Assembly (NCBI RefSeq): GCF_004310295.1
Contig: NZ_SISB01000048.1
Location: 1 to 49,009 of the forward strand
DNA: 49,009 bases
Source: Pseudomonas sp. BGI-2
GTDB lineage: Bacteria; Pseudomonadota; Gammaproteobacteria; Pseudomonadales; Pseudomonadaceae
Direction: 5' to 3'
In this document: piece after piece, positions 1 through 8,957 of the stretch
How positions within the stretch are numbered: the first letter of the stretch is position 1
How the letters are laid out: each line of letters begins with the position of its first letter
Position numbers and translations under genes: made by a program
Notes under the pieces: generated by a model
Told to the model about the DNA's origin: nothing
Database searches by the model: none
Seen by the model: only the letters and a program-made list of their open reading frames with translations

Positions 1-125
1 CGGTTTACGTTCCACGCTTCCTTCCCACACTCGGTCGCCCTCATGCAGTTGCGCTTCGCTTCATTCGCTGTGGCCAGCTCAAGAGAGGACTTTCACCTCT
101 AGGATGGCGCCCATGCTGGGCGCAC
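1..125 (-). mobile_element. 5' end of a group II intron (partial, runs off left edge)
   Basis: Read on the minus strand from position 125 downward, the sequence opens with GTGCGCCCAGCATGGGCGC. This combines the GUGYG-type 5' end of group II introns with a first hairpin (arms 107-112 and 118-123). It is followed by AGAGGTGAAAGTCCTCT, a hairpin (84-100) of the kind that is conserved near the 5' end of bacterial group II introns. Further on there is a purine-rich GGGAAGGAAGCG stretch, also typical of intron domain I. No protein is encoded in these 125 bases; the reverse transcriptase/maturase, if intact, would lie left of the window. The assignment rests on motif recognition, not on a folded structure. 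The presumed 5' exon is TTTCGGCGACTCACTT, ending at position 126. Confidence 0.6.
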
Positions 126-212
126 AAGTGAGTCGCCGAAAGGGCGAAACCATAAGTGGCCGTTACCGCAGGAATGGATATATACCCGGTCAACAAAGGA
201 GGTCGGCTATCA

Positions 213-245
213 GGCCGCTTTCGCGGGCAAGCCTCGCTCCTACAG
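213..245. repeat. Single REP element (GAGGCTTGCCCGCG family)
   Basis: The segment contains TTCGCGGGCAAGCCTCGCTC and continues CTACAG. It is the same unit found as inverted pairs at 44.4, 46.4, 47.4 and 48.8 kb. No partner arm is present nearby, so it stands as a singlet. It lies between the presumed intron insertion site and the terminator of the purL operon. Confidence 0.75.
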
Positions 246-282
246 TTTTGAGCAACGTACATCCATAAAATCGCGGCCAACA

Positions 283-316
283 AAAAACCCGCTGAACGCT
301 AATTCAGCGGGTTTCT
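283..316 (-). terminator. Rho-independent terminator of the purL operon
   Basis: A perfect 12-bp stem (285-296 with 303-314, arm AAACCCGCTGAA) closes a 6-base loop. On the minus strand it is followed by a T run. It lies 20 bp past the stop of the NIF3-like gene. Confidence 0.85.
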
Positions 317-335
317 CATTTCATCGGCAGGAAGA

Positions 336-647
336 TCAAAAATCTTCCAACCGCCATACCTCATAAGCCGGCGTCTCGTAGGGATGGCTGAGTTTCAGCG
401 CGGCCACCACGGCCACGATCAACTCATCCGCCACCACCAGCTCAACCTTCCATTCCTCAACCTGCTCGACCTGCCCCGCCTCACCAATAAACGGCTGACT
501 GCCATCCAAAGGCCGAAACTGGCCCAAACCTAACGCCTGCCACGCGCAGTGATCATAAGCCCCGATCCGCCCGCCACCGGCAGCGAACACAGCACTCTTG
601 ACCAGCTCGACATGACTGGCCGGAACGAAAAAACCGAGCTTATACAC
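336..647 (-). CDS. NIF3/YqfO-like small protein
   Basis: A 103-residue protein resembling the small stand-alone domain of the YqfO/NIF3 family, which is inserted into or fused to the NIF3 metal-binding fold in many bacteria. Visible features are the N-terminal YKLGFFVPASHVELVKSAVF segment, a GGGRIGAYDHCAW stretch and the C-terminal HPYETPAYEVW segment. These are the hallmark glycine-rich loop and HPYE motif of this domain. The reading frame opens with GTG at 647, only 5 bases after the purL stop, so the two are very probably co-transcribed and may be translationally coupled. The molecular role is not established; a metal- or nucleotide-linked regulatory role is only a guess. Length and motifs look intact. 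A terminator follows directly. Confidence 0.8.
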   Translation of the reverse strand: MYKLGFFVPASHVELVKSAVFAAGGGRIGAYDHCAWQALGLGQFRPLDGSQPFIGEAGQVEQVEEWKVELVVADELIVAVVAALKLSHPYETPAYEVWRLEDF

Positions 648-652
648 AGCTA

Positions 653-3600
653 TCAGTTAACCCAGACGCGCGCATTACGGAACATACGCATCCACGGTGC
701 GTCTTCGTTCCAGTCTTCCGAACGCCACGAGTTCTGCACGGCGCGGAACACACGCTCCGGGTGCGGCATCATGATCGTTACGCGACCGTCGCGGCTGGTC
801 AAACCGGTGATCCCGCGCGGCGAGCCGTTCGGGTTGGCCGGGTAGTTTTCGGTGACCTTGCCATGGTTGTCGACGAAACGCATCGCCACGCAACCCGACA
901 GATCGGCTTCCAGCAACGCTTCTTCGCTGGCGAACTCGGCATGACCTTCACCGTGAGCGATCGCGATCGGCATGCGCGAACCGGCCATGCCTTGCAGGAA
1001 GATCGAGTTCGACTCCTGGACCTGAACCATCGCCACGCGCGCTTCGAACTGCTCGGAACGGTTACGCACAAAGTGCGGCCAGAACTCGCTGCCCGGAATC
1101 AGCTCGTGCAGGTTGGACATCATCTGGCAACCGTTGCACACGCCGAGGGTGAAGCTGTCGTTACGTTCGAAGAAGCCCTGGAACGCATCGCGAGCACGGC
1201 TGTTGAACAGCGCGGACTTGGCCCAGCCTTCACCGGCACCCAGGACGTCGCCGTAGGAGAAACCGCCGCAAGCGACCATGCCCTTGAAGTCGTTCAGGTC
1301 GACACGGCCGGCCAGAATGTCGCTCATGTGCACGTCGATCGCGTTGAAACCGGCGCGGTCGAACGCAGCCGCCATTTCCACCTGACCGTTGACGCCCTGC
1401 TCACGCAGCACGGCAACTTGTGGGCGGATGCCTTTCTTGATGTAAGGCGCGGCAACGTCCTGGTTGACGTCGTAGCTCAGCTTGACGCTCAGGCCCGGGT
1501 TGTCTTCTTCCAGCAGCACGTCGAATTCTTGTTCGGCGCAATCGGCGTTATCACGCAGACGCTGGATCTGGTAGCTGGTTTCAGCCCACTGACGTTGCAG
1601 CAGACGACGCTGACCTTCGAAGACAGTGTCGCCGTTGAAGGTGATGCTGATCTCGCCGTTGTTCATCGGCTGACCGACCACCGAAACGCAGTCCCCCAGA
1701 CCGGCCGCGCTGAACTGCGCGAGGATGTCTGGCGTGGCGTCCTGGCGAACCTGGATCACGGCGCCGAGTTCTTCGTTGAACAGGATCGCGGCGATGTCGG
1801 CGGAGGTTTCTGCCAGACCGTCGAGGTTCAGGCTCAGGCCGCAGTGGCCGGCGAAGGCCATTTCCACCACGCTGGTCAGCAGACCACCGTCGGAACGGTC
1901 ATGGTAGGCCAACAGGTGACCGTCGGCGTTGAGGCCCTGGATCACGGCGAAGAAGGCTTTGAGATCTTCGGAGTCATCGACGTCCGGCGCTTGCGAGCCG
2001 AGCTTGCCGTGAACCTGGGCCAGGATCGAGGCGCCCATGCGGTTCTGGCCACGGCCCAGATCGATCAGGATCAGGTCGGTGGTGCCCTTGTTCATGCGCA
2101 GTTCCGGGGTCAGGGTCTGACGGATGTCAGCCACTGGCGCGAAACCGGTCACGATCAGGGACATCGGCGACGTCACGGTCTTGTCGACGCCTTCGTCGTT
2201 CCAGCGGGTGGCCATGGACATGGAATCCTTGCCCACCGGAATGGTAATGCCCAGCTCAGGGCACAGTTCCATGCCGACCGCTTTCACGGTGTCGTACAGA
2301 CGCGCGTCTTCACCTGGGTGACCGGCAGCGGACATCCAGTTGGCCGACAGTTTGATGTCGGAGATCTTGTTGATGCGCGAAGCCGCGATGTTGGTCAGGG
2401 TTTCGCCGATGGCCATGCGACCCGACGCCGGAGCGTCCAGCAGTGCCAGCGGAGTGCGCTCGCCCATGGCCATGGCTTCACCGGTGTAAACGTCGAAGCT
2501 GGTGGCGGTGACGGCAACGTCGGCCACCGGAACCTGCCACGGGCCGACCATCTGATCACGGGCCACGAGGCCGGTGATGGTGCGGTCGCCGATGGTGATC
2601 AGGAAGCTTTTGCTGGCCACGGCCGGGTGATGCAGAACGCGCTCTACGCAGTCTGCAATTTCCAGCGTGCTTGGATCGAAGTCGTCGCCCAGTTCGTTTT
2701 CACGAACGGCCGAACGGTGCATGCGCGGGGCTTTGCCCAGCAGCACTTCCAGCGGCATGTCCACCGGGCTGTTGCCGAAGTGGCTGTCGGTGACCGTCAG
2801 TTGCGGCTCGGCAGTGGCTTCGCCGACCACGGCAAACGGGCAACGCTCGCGCTCGCAGATCGCCTGGAAGCGTTCGAAATCCGCTGGGCCGACCGCCAGA
2901 ACGTAGCGCTCCTGGGATTCGTTACTCCAGATTTCGTGCGGGGCCATGCCCGGCTCGTCGTTTGGAATGTTGCGCAGTTCGAAGCGACCGCCACGATTAC
3001 CGTCGTTGACCAGTTCCGGGAAGGCGTTGGACAGACCGCCCGCGCCGACGTCGTGGATGAAGCTGATCGGGTTTTTGTCGCCCAACTGCCAGCAACGGTC
3101 GATGACTTCCTGGCAGCGACGTTCCATCTCAGGGTTTTCGCGCTGTACCGAAGCGAAGTCCAGGTCGGCTGAGCTGGTGCCGGTGGCCATGGAAGAAGCA
3201 GCGCCGCCACCCAGACCGATCAACATCGCCGGGCCACCGAGCACGATCAGCTTGGAGCCGACGGTGATCTCGCCTTTCTGTACGTGTTCGGCACGGATGT
3301 TACCCATACCGCCGGCCAGCATGATCGGCTTGTGGTAACCGCGAACTTCGTCGCCACGCGGGGTGGTGATCGACTGTTCGAAGGTACGGAAATAACCGGT
3401 CAGGGCCGGACGACCGAATTCGTTGTTGAACGCGGCGCCACCCAGTGGGCCTTCGATCATGATGTCCAGCGCGGTGACGATGCGTTCAGGCTTGCCGTAC
3501 GGCACTTCCCACGGCTGTTCGAAGCCCGGGATCTGCAAGTTCGATACGGTAAAACCGGTGAGGCCAGCCTTTGGCTTGGCGCCACGACCGGTAGCGCCTT

Positions 3601-4549
3601 CGTCGCGAATCTCGCCGCCGGAGCCAGTGGACGCGCCCGGGAACGGGGCAATCGCGGTCGGGTGGTTGTGAGTTTCGACTTTCATCAGGATGTGCACCGG
3701 TTCCTGCACCGCGCCGTACTGGCGGGTTTCAGGGTCCGGGAAGAAACGGCCGGCGACGTTACCGACGATCACCGAAGCGTTGTCCTTGTAAGCCGACAGC
3801 ACGCCTTCGCTGTGCATCACGTAGGTGTTCTTGATCATGCCGAACAGGCTTTTTTCCTGGCTCTGACCATCAATGTCCCAACTGGCGTTGAAGATCTTGT
3901 GACGGCAGTGCTCGGAGTTCGCCTGGGCGAACATCATCAGTTCGATGTCGTGCGGGTTGCGCTTCAAACCAACGAAGGCGTTGACCAGGTAGTCGATTTC
4001 GTCTTCGGCCAGGGCCAGGCCCAGCTCGGTGTTGGCTTTTTCCAGCGCGGCGCGGCCGCCACCCAGCACGTCGATCGCGGTCAGCGGTTTCGGCTCGGCG
4101 TGGCTGAACAGGCCGGCGGCGTGTTCGAGGTTGCCCAATACGATCTGGGTCATGCGGTCGTGCAGCGCATCGGAGATCAGCTGAGCGTCGGCGTCGCTGA
4201 ACTGGCCGGCCACGTAGAACGCGATGCCGCGCTCCAGGCGCTGGATCTTGCTCAGGCCGCAGTTGCGAGCGATGTCGCTGGCCTTGCTGGACCATGGCGA
4301 GATGGTGCCGAAACGCGGCAACACCAGGAACAGACGACCGGTCGGCTCTTGTACCGGAACACTTGGACCGTACTTCAGAAGGCGCGCAAGCACCTGCTGT
4401 TCGTCGCCGGTCAGGACGCCGGTAACTTCAGCGAAGTGAGCGAATTCAGCATACAAGCCGCTGACAGCCGGGACCTTCTGGCTCAGTTGCTCAAGGAGTT
4501 TGCTGTGGCGAAAGGCAGAAAGGGCAGGAGCGCCGCGCAGGATCAACAT
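653..4549 (-). CDS. purL: Phosphoribosylformylglycinamidine synthase, large single-chain form
   Basis: FGAM synthase converts FGAR, glutamine and ATP to FGAM in the fourth step of purine synthesis, in the cytosol. At 1298 residues it is the usual gamma-proteobacterial fusion of synthetase and glutaminase. In order there is an N-terminal PurS-like part, two AIR-synthase-related halves (HNHPTAIAPFPGASTGSGGE in the first, GKDSMSMATRW in the second), and a C-terminal class I glutamine amidotransferase of about 260 residues. The latter has the nucleophile cysteine in GVCNGCQMMSNL, a histidine in AIAHGEGHAEF and the terminal PHPERVFR triad motif. The ATG at 4549 gives the family-typical start MLILRGAPALSAFR. 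It heads a two-gene operon with the NIF3-like gene and is divergent from mltF. Confidence 0.97.
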   Translation of the reverse strand: MLILRGAPALSAFRHSKLLEQLSQKVPAVSGLYAEFAHFAEVTGVLTGDEQQVLARLLKYGPSVPVQEPTGRLFLVLPRFGTISPWSSKASDIARNCGLSKIQRLERGIAFYVAGQFSDADAQLISDALHDRMTQIVLGNLEHAAGLFSHAEPKPLTAIDVLGGGRAALEKANTELGLALAEDEIDYLVNAFVGLKRNPHDIELMMFAQANSEHCRHKIFNASWDIDGQSQEKSLFGMIKNTYVMHSEGVLSAYKDNASVIVGNVAGRFFPDPETRQYGAVQEPVHILMKVETHNHPTAIAPFPGASTGSGGEIRDEGATGRGAKPKAGLTGFTVSNLQIPGFEQPWEVPYGKPERIVTALDIMIEGPLGGAAFNNEFGRPALTGYFRTFEQSITTPRGDEVRGYHKPIMLAGGMGNIRAEHVQKGEITVGSKLIVLGGPAMLIGLGGGAASSMATGTSSADLDFASVQRENPEMERRCQEVIDRCWQLGDKNPISFIHDVGAGGLSNAFPELVNDGNRGGRFELRNIPNDEPGMAPHEIWSNESQERYVLAVGPADFERFQAICERERCPFAVVGEATAEPQLTVTDSHFGNSPVDMPLEVLLGKAPRMHRSAVRENELGDDFDPSTLEIADCVERVLHHPAVASKSFLITIGDRTITGLVARDQMVGPWQVPVADVAVTATSFDVYTGEAMAMGERTPLALLDAPASGRMAIGETLTNIAASRINKISDIKLSANWMSAAGHPGEDARLYDTVKAVGMELCPELGITIPVGKDSMSMATRWNDEGVDKTVTSPMSLIVTGFAPVADIRQTLTPELRMNKGTTDLILIDLGRGQNRMGASILAQVHGKLGSQAPDVDDSEDLKAFFAVIQGLNADGHLLAYHDRSDGGLLTSVVEMAFAGHCGLSLNLDGLAETSADIAAILFNEELGAVIQVRQDATPDILAQFSAAGLGDCVSVVGQPMNNGEISITFNGDTVFEGQRRLLQRQWAETSYQIQRLRDNADCAEQEFDVLLEEDNPGLSVKLSYDVNQDVAAPYIKKGIRPQVAVLREQGVNGQVEMAAAFDRAGFNAIDVHMSDILAGRVDLNDFKGMVACGGFSYGDVLGAGEGWAKSALFNSRARDAFQGFFERNDSFTLGVCNGCQMMSNLHELIPGSEFWPHFVRNRSEQFEARVAMVQVQESNSIFLQGMAGSRMPIAIAHGEGHAEFASEEALLEADLSGCVAMRFVDNHGKVTENYPANPNGSPRGITGLTSRDGRVTIMMPHPERVFRAVQNSWRSEDWNEDAPWMRMFRNARVWVN

Positions 4550-4591
4550 CTTCGGGACAGCCTCGGGAAGGGGTGTGCTTTGAGGCCGTGC

Positions 4592-4597
4592 ATTCTA
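4592..4597 (-). promoter_or_regulatory. Possible purL -10 box
   Basis: Reading the minus strand, TAGAAT lies 43 bp before the purL ATG. No good -35 hexamer sits 16-18 bp upstream, so this is a weak call based on one hexamer and position. Confidence 0.3.
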
Positions 4598-4811
4598 GCC
4601 TAAACCGCCCGCGACAGCACCCGAAACGGTACGCATGGCTGTCCCCGAACGTCGGGCCGGGTATCCGGACCTGAAACCTGTGTTCTGCGACGGTTATTTT
4701 TTCTGTCACAAAATGCGGTCCGGGCCCATTCCTGCGGGCTCCACGCGGGTTTCCCGCGCCCTACCAGACAAGCCCTTCGCTGTCGAGATATGGCGCTCGT
4801 GGTCCTTTGCG

Positions 4812-4817
4812 TATACT
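4812..4817 (+). promoter_or_regulatory. Possible mltF -10 box
   Basis: TATACT lies 6 bp before the chosen mltF ATG at 4824, within GCGTATACTGCG. If used, the transcript would be nearly leaderless. The -35 region is poor. The closeness to the start codon leaves room for doubt about either the promoter or the start. Confidence 0.3.
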
Positions 4818-4823
4818 GCGCAG

Positions 4824-6284
4824 ATGTTTTCCCCAACGGCTTTGCGTCCGCGGTACGCCAAATGGCTGATCGCAACCGGACTCTTCCTGATGCTCAGTGG
4901 CTGTGTTGATAAACCCAACACACTGGAGCGCATAAAGGAGGATGGCGTGCTGCGGGTGGTTACCCGAAACAGCCCCGCCACCTACTTTCAGGATCGCAAC
5001 GGTGAAACCGGCTTCGAATACGAGCTGGTGAAGCGCTTCGCCGACGATCTGGGGGTGGAGCTCAAGATCGAGACCGCCGACAACCTTGACGACCTGTTCA
5101 GTCAGGTGGGCAAGCCTAACGGCCCGGTGCTGGCTGCTGCCGGTCTGGTCAGCAGCGAGCAACGCAAACAACAGGTGCGGTTTTCCCACTCCTACCTGGA
5201 AGTCACCCCACAGATCATCTACCGCAACGGCCAATCACGGCCGACCGACGCGGGCGACCTGGTCGGCAAGAAGATCATGGTGCTCAAGGGCAGCACCCAC
5301 GCCGGGCAACTGGCGGAGCTGAAAAAGAAATATCCAGGCATTGAATACGAAGAGTCCGACGCGGTTGAAGTCGTCGACCTGCTGCGCATGGTCGATGAAG
5401 GTCAGATTGATCTGACCCTGGTCGACTCAAACGAAGTGGCGATGAACCAGGTCTACTTCCCCAAGGTGCGGGTAGCCTTCGACCTCGGTGACGCCAGCAA
5501 CCAGAGTTGGGCCGTGGCCTCTGGCGACGACAACAGCTTGCTCAACGAGATCAACGCCTACCTCGACAAGGTGAAGAAGAACGGCACCCTGCAACGCCTG
5601 AAAGACCGCTATTACGGGCACGTCGATGTGCTCGGCTACGTCGGCGCCTATACCTTCGCCCAACACTTGCAACAACGTCTGCCCAAATACGAACAGCACT
5701 TCAAGGCGTACGCCAAGAAAGAGAAAGTCGATTGGCGCCTGCTGGCCGCGGTCGGCTATCAGGAATCGCTATGGCAAGCGGCCGTCACATCGAAGACCGG
5801 CGTGCGCGGACTGATGATGCTGACCCAGAACACCGCGCAGGCGATGGGCGTTTCCAATCGACTGGACCCCAAACAAAGCATCATGGGCGGCGCCAAGTAC
5901 CTGGCCTACGTGAAGGATCAGTTGGATGAGTCGATCCAGGAGCCGGATCGCACCTGGTTTGCACTGGCGGCCTACAACGTTGGCGGCGGTCACCTGGATG
6001 ACGCACGCAAACTGGCGGCCAAGGAAGGTCTGAACCCGGACAAGTGGCTGGACGTGAAGAAGATCCTGCCGCGGCTGTCAGAGAAGAAGTGGTACAGCAA
6101 GACGCGTTATGGCTACGCCCGGGGCGGCGAGCCTGTGCATTTCGTGGCGAACATCCGTCGCTACTACGACATCCTGACGTGGGTGACGCAACCGCAACTT
6201 GAAGGCAATCAGGTGGCCGAGGGCAACCTGCATGTACCTGGGGTCGACAAGACCAAGCCGAGCCAGGAAACCCCGCAGCTCTGA
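4824..6284 (+). CDS. mltF: Membrane-bound lytic murein transglycosylase F
   Basis: MltF cleaves the glycosidic bond between MurNAc and GlcNAc in peptidoglycan with formation of 1,6-anhydro-MurNAc, at the inner face of the outer membrane. The 486-residue product has a lipoprotein signal with lipobox LSGC (cysteine 27). A family-3 solute-binding-like regulatory domain follows (about residues 45-270), then a C-terminal SLT lysozyme-like domain with the catalytic glutamate in YQESLWQAAVTSKTGVRGLM and the AAYNVGGGHLDDA segment. The reading frame is open further upstream to 4635, but the ATG at 4824 places the signal peptide at the terminus and gives the family length. It is divergent from purL, a neighbour pair also known in P. 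aeruginosa. Confidence 0.93.
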   Translation: MFSPTALRPRYAKWLIATGLFLMLSGCVDKPNTLERIKEDGVLRVVTRNSPATYFQDRNGETGFEYELVKRFADDLGVELKIETADNLDDLFSQVGKPNGPVLAAAGLVSSEQRKQQVRFSHSYLEVTPQIIYRNGQSRPTDAGDLVGKKIMVLKGSTHAGQLAELKKKYPGIEYEESDAVEVVDLLRMVDEGQIDLTLVDSNEVAMNQVYFPKVRVAFDLGDASNQSWAVASGDDNSLLNEINAYLDKVKKNGTLQRLKDRYYGHVDVLGYVGAYTFAQHLQQRLPKYEQHFKAYAKKEKVDWRLLAAVGYQESLWQAAVTSKTGVRGLMMLTQNTAQAMGVSNRLDPKQSIMGGAKYLAYVKDQLDESIQEPDRTWFALAAYNVGGGHLDDARKLAAKEGLNPDKWLDVKKILPRLSEKKWYSKTRYGYARGGEPVHFVANIRRYYDILTWVTQPQLEGNQVAEGNLHVPGVDKTKPSQETPQL

Positions 6285-6303
6285 CAGAACAACCGAGATC
6301 AAA

Positions 6304-6393
6304 TGTGGGAGCGGGCTTGCTCGCGAAAGCGGTGTGTCAGTCAACGAAGATGTTGAATGTTAAACCGCATTCGCGAGCAAGCCCGCTCCCACA
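6304..6393. repeat. REP doublet (REPIN), GAGCGGGCTTGCTCGCG family
   Basis: Two perfect 24-bp arms (6304-6327 and 6370-6393) built on GGGAGCGGGCTTGCTCGCG lie in inverted orientation around 42 bp of unrelated sequence. The element occupies nearly all of the gap between the convergent mltF and pdxJ genes and could act as a bidirectional transcript end. Confidence 0.9.
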
Positions 6394-6412
6394 GGGGTGT
6401 TGTGTTGGGTTT

Positions 6413-7156
6413 TTAGGCTTTTGCGGCGGCCAGGATCAATGCCTTCATTTCCGACACCGCCGACTTGAAGCCCACGAACAACGCATGAGCCACCAGCGCA
6501 TGGCCGATGTTCAGTTCGTTGATGCCTTTGATCGCGGCTACCGCTTCAACGTTGTGATAGTGCAATCCGTGGCCAGCATTAACGATCAGGCCCTGAGCCA
6601 AACCAAATGCCACACCGTCAGCGACTCGCTTAAGCTCTTCAGCCACTTCAGTCGGCGTCTCGGCATCGGCATAACGACCGGTGTGCAATTCGATTGCCGG
6701 CGCACCCACACGACGGGACGCTTCGATCTGCCGCTCGTCAGCATCGATGAACAGCGACACTTCACAGCCGATCTTTGACAGGCGATCCACCGCTGCTTTA
6801 ATCCGTACTTCCTGTCCCGCTACGTCCAGGCCACCTTCAGTGGTCAGTTCCTGACGGGTTTCCGGGACCAGGCAAATGTGCGCCGGGCGGATGCGCTCGG
6901 CGAACAGCATCATTTCTTCGGTGACGCCCATTTCGAAGTTCATGCGGGTTTGCAGCACGTCCTTGAGCAACAGCACGTCGCGTTCCTGGATGTGCCGGCG
7001 GTCTTCGCGCAGGTGCACGGTGATGCCGTCAGCGCCCGCCTCTTCCGCGTCCAGTGCTGCCTTGACCGGATCCGGATAGCGCGTGCCCCGGGCCTGACGC
7101 AGGGTGGCAACGTGGTCGATGTTCACGCCAAGAAGAATGCGATTGCTGGTGGTCAA
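6413..7156 (-). CDS. pdxJ: Pyridoxine 5'-phosphate synthase
   Basis: PdxJ condenses 3-amino-2-oxopropyl phosphate with deoxyxylulose 5-phosphate to pyridoxine 5'-phosphate, the last step of DXP-dependent vitamin B6 synthesis. The product is a 247-residue TIM barrel with the signature GVNIDHVATLRQARGTRYPD at the N-terminus, TVHLREDRRHI, EVSLFIDAD and the C-terminal NIGHALVAHALFVG phosphate-binding region. The start is a TTG at 7156 preceded by an AGGAG 8 bases upstream, which gives the family-typical MTTSNRILLG. It is the last gene of the lepA-to-pdxJ run; a 49-bp gap separates it from recO. Confidence 0.96.
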   Translation of the reverse strand: MTTSNRILLGVNIDHVATLRQARGTRYPDPVKAALDAEEAGADGITVHLREDRRHIQERDVLLLKDVLQTRMNFEMGVTEEMMLFAERIRPAHICLVPETRQELTTEGGLDVAGQEVRIKAAVDRLSKIGCEVSLFIDADERQIEASRRVGAPAIELHTGRYADAETPTEVAEELKRVADGVAFGLAQGLIVNAGHGLHYHNVEAVAAIKGINELNIGHALVAHALFVGFKSAVSEMKALILAAAKA

Positions 7157-7205
7157 GGAAGCGCTCCTGAAGATAGGGAAGTTCGGTGCACAGCATACGG
7201 GGTGA

Positions 7206-7889
7206 TCAGGGCTTGCGAAACAGTTCGCGGCTGACGAGGGGACGACCGCCCAGGTGAACGGCCAACGCCTGGCGCATCAGACGTTTGGCAGCGGACAATG
7301 CGCCGGGCGCGGTCCAGTCAGCGTCGGCCATGGCCAACAGCTCGGTGCCGTTGAACAGGCCGGGTTGCAGCAAGTACACCTGCTCCAGGCCGGCGTCCAC
7401 TTGCAATCGGTACAGACCGTCCGGGGCGATGGGCTCGCCGTGGATGTCGGTGGTCAGGGCGAAGCCGTAACCGAGGTCGTCGAGCAGGCGCCATTCGAAG
7501 GATCGCAGCAACGGTTCCAGTGGGCGCCCTTCGGCCAGCGCGAGCAACGTCGCGGCATAGTGATCGAACACGCCAGGGTGCGGGTCTTCTGCGGGCAACA
7601 GGCGGATCAGCAGTTCATTGAGGTAGAGGCCACTGAACAGGGCCTCACCGATGAGCCATGTAGAAGTACCCGCACTTTCCATGCGTCCGACATTCTTCAG
7701 ATCGCCACGTCCGCGAAACTCGACTTCCAGCGGCACGAATGGTCGGGCCAATGTCCCGGCCTTGCCCCGCGCGCTACGCAACACCGCCCGCAGCCGACCT
7801 TGCGGCGTGAGGAAGTCCACCAGCGCGCTGCTTTCGCGGTAAGCGCGGCTGTGAAGCACGAAAGCGGGTTGGCCGATGGGCTGGGACAT
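7206..7889 (-). CDS. recO: DNA repair protein RecO
   Basis: RecO acts with RecR to load RecA on SSB-coated single-stranded DNA during gap repair. The 227-residue product carries an N-terminal OB fold (PAFVLHSRAYRESSALVDFLT) and the helical C-terminal domain. The frame is open to 7925, but the ATG at 7889 gives the conserved MSQPIGQPAFVLH start. It is downstream of era, from which it is separated by a REP doublet, and upstream of pdxJ, in the usual pseudomonad order. The zinc-binding cysteines found in some RecO proteins are not obvious here. Confidence 0.94.
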   Translation of the reverse strand: MSQPIGQPAFVLHSRAYRESSALVDFLTPQGRLRAVLRSARGKAGTLARPFVPLEVEFRGRGDLKNVGRMESAGTSTWLIGEALFSGLYLNELLIRLLPAEDPHPGVFDHYAATLLALAEGRPLEPLLRSFEWRLLDDLGYGFALTTDIHGEPIAPDGLYRLQVDAGLEQVYLLQPGLFNGTELLAMADADWTAPGALSAAKRLMRQALAVHLGGRPLVSRELFRKP

Positions 7890-7936
7890 GGAGTTCTCAA
7901 TGACGGAACGCAGTTTTACAAACAACCCGAAACCAA

Positions 7937-8026
7937 TGTGGGAGCGGGCTTGCTCGCGAATGCGGTGTGACAGTCAACATCAATGCTGAATGTTACATCG
8001 TCTTCGCGAGCAAGCCCGCTCCCACA
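7937..8026. repeat. REP doublet (REPIN) between era and recO
   Basis: Perfect 24-bp inverted arms at 7937-7960 and 8003-8026 are of the same GAGCGGGCTTGCTCGCG family as at 6.3 kb, with a different 42-bp centre. It sits inside the minus-strand operon between era and recO, so it would be present in the transcript as a long hairpin and may change the stability of the upstream message. Confidence 0.9.
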
Positions 8027-8054
8027 GAGGTTATACGGTGCAGCGTCGACCGGG

Positions 8055-8957
8055 TTACAGATCGCCGTAACCCAGCGAACGCAGAGCGCGCTCGTCGTCA
8101 GACCAGCCGCCTTTCACTTTCACCCAAAGGTTGAGCATGATCTTGGAGTCGAACAGCAGCTCCATGTCCTTGCGCGCCTCGGTGCCGATGCGTTTGATCC
8201 GCTCGCCCTTGTCGCCAATGATGATTTTCTTCTGGCCGTCGCGCTCAACGAGGATCAAGGCATGGATATGCAGGGTTTTGCCCTGCTGCTTGAACTCTTC
8301 GATTTCGACGGTGATCTGGTACGGCAGCTCGGCGCCCATCTGGCGCATGATTTTCTCGCGTACCAGTTCAGCGGCGAGGAAGCGGCTGCTGCGGTCGGTG
8401 ATCTGGTCTTCCGGGAAGAAGTGATCGTTTTCCGGCAGGTAGCCGGCAATCACACGCTCCAGCGCTTCGAGGTTGTGCCCGTGCTGGGCCGAGATCGGCA
8501 TGATCTGCGCGTTCGGCAACTGTTCCTGCAACCAGGTCAGGTGCGGCATCAGCTCGGATTTGTCTTCGATGCGATCGGTCTTGTTCAGCGCCACGATCAG
8601 CGGGCCGGTCACGTACTGGACGCGTTCGAGAACCATCTGGTCTTCGTCGGTCCATTTGGTGCGGTCAACCACGAAGATCACCACGTCGACGTCTTTCAAC
8701 GCCGCCGAAGCGGTCTTGTTCATGTAGCGGTTCAGAGCCTTTTCGCCGCCCTTGTGCATGCCCGGGGTGTCGACGTAGATCGCCTGCACGGCGCCTTCGG
8801 TCTTGATGCCCAGCATGTTGTGACGGGTGGTTTGCGGCTTGCGCGAAGTGATCGCCAGCTTCTGACCCAGGATATGGTTCAGCAGCGTGGACTTGCCCAC
8901 GTTGGGACGGCCGACGATGGCAACATAGCCACAGCGAGTTGCAGTTGAATCAGTCAT
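8055..8957 (-). CDS. era: GTPase Era, 16S rRNA maturation
   Basis: Era is an essential GTPase that binds the 3' end of 16S rRNA and checks 30S assembly. The 300-residue product has the G1 loop GRPNVGKS, the switch-region TTRHN, G3 DTPGMH, G4 NKTD and the C-terminal KH domain with GDKGERIKRIG. The frame opens at 8981, but the ATG at 8957 gives the typical MTDSTATRCGYVAIVG start; the ATG at 8963 is a near alternative. The start overlaps the end of rnc by 8 bases, which indicates translational coupling. Confidence 0.97.
   Translation of the reverse strand: MTDSTATRCGYVAIVGRPNVGKSTLLNHILGQKLAITSRKPQTTRHNMLGIKTEGAVQAIYVDTPGMHKGGEKALNRYMNKTASAALKDVDVVIFVVDRTKWTDEDQMVLERVQYVTGPLIVALNKTDRIEDKSELMPHLTWLQEQLPNAQIMPISAQHGHNLEALERVIAGYLPENDHFFPEDQITDRSSRFLAAELVREKIMRQMGAELPYQITVEIEEFKQQGKTLHIHALILVERDGQKKIIIGDKGERIKRIGTEARKDMELLFDSKIMLNLWVKVKGGWSDDERALRSLGYGDL

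Noticed and set aside
41..283. 80-codon minus-strand frame near the left edge
   Set aside because: It crosses the presumed intron boundary and the REP; composition is not protein-like.
761..3172. 803-codon open frame opposite purL
   Set aside because: It is antisense to a clear full-length enzyme; long antisense frames are expected in GC-rich DNA with strong third-position bias, and the peptide has no recognisable domain.
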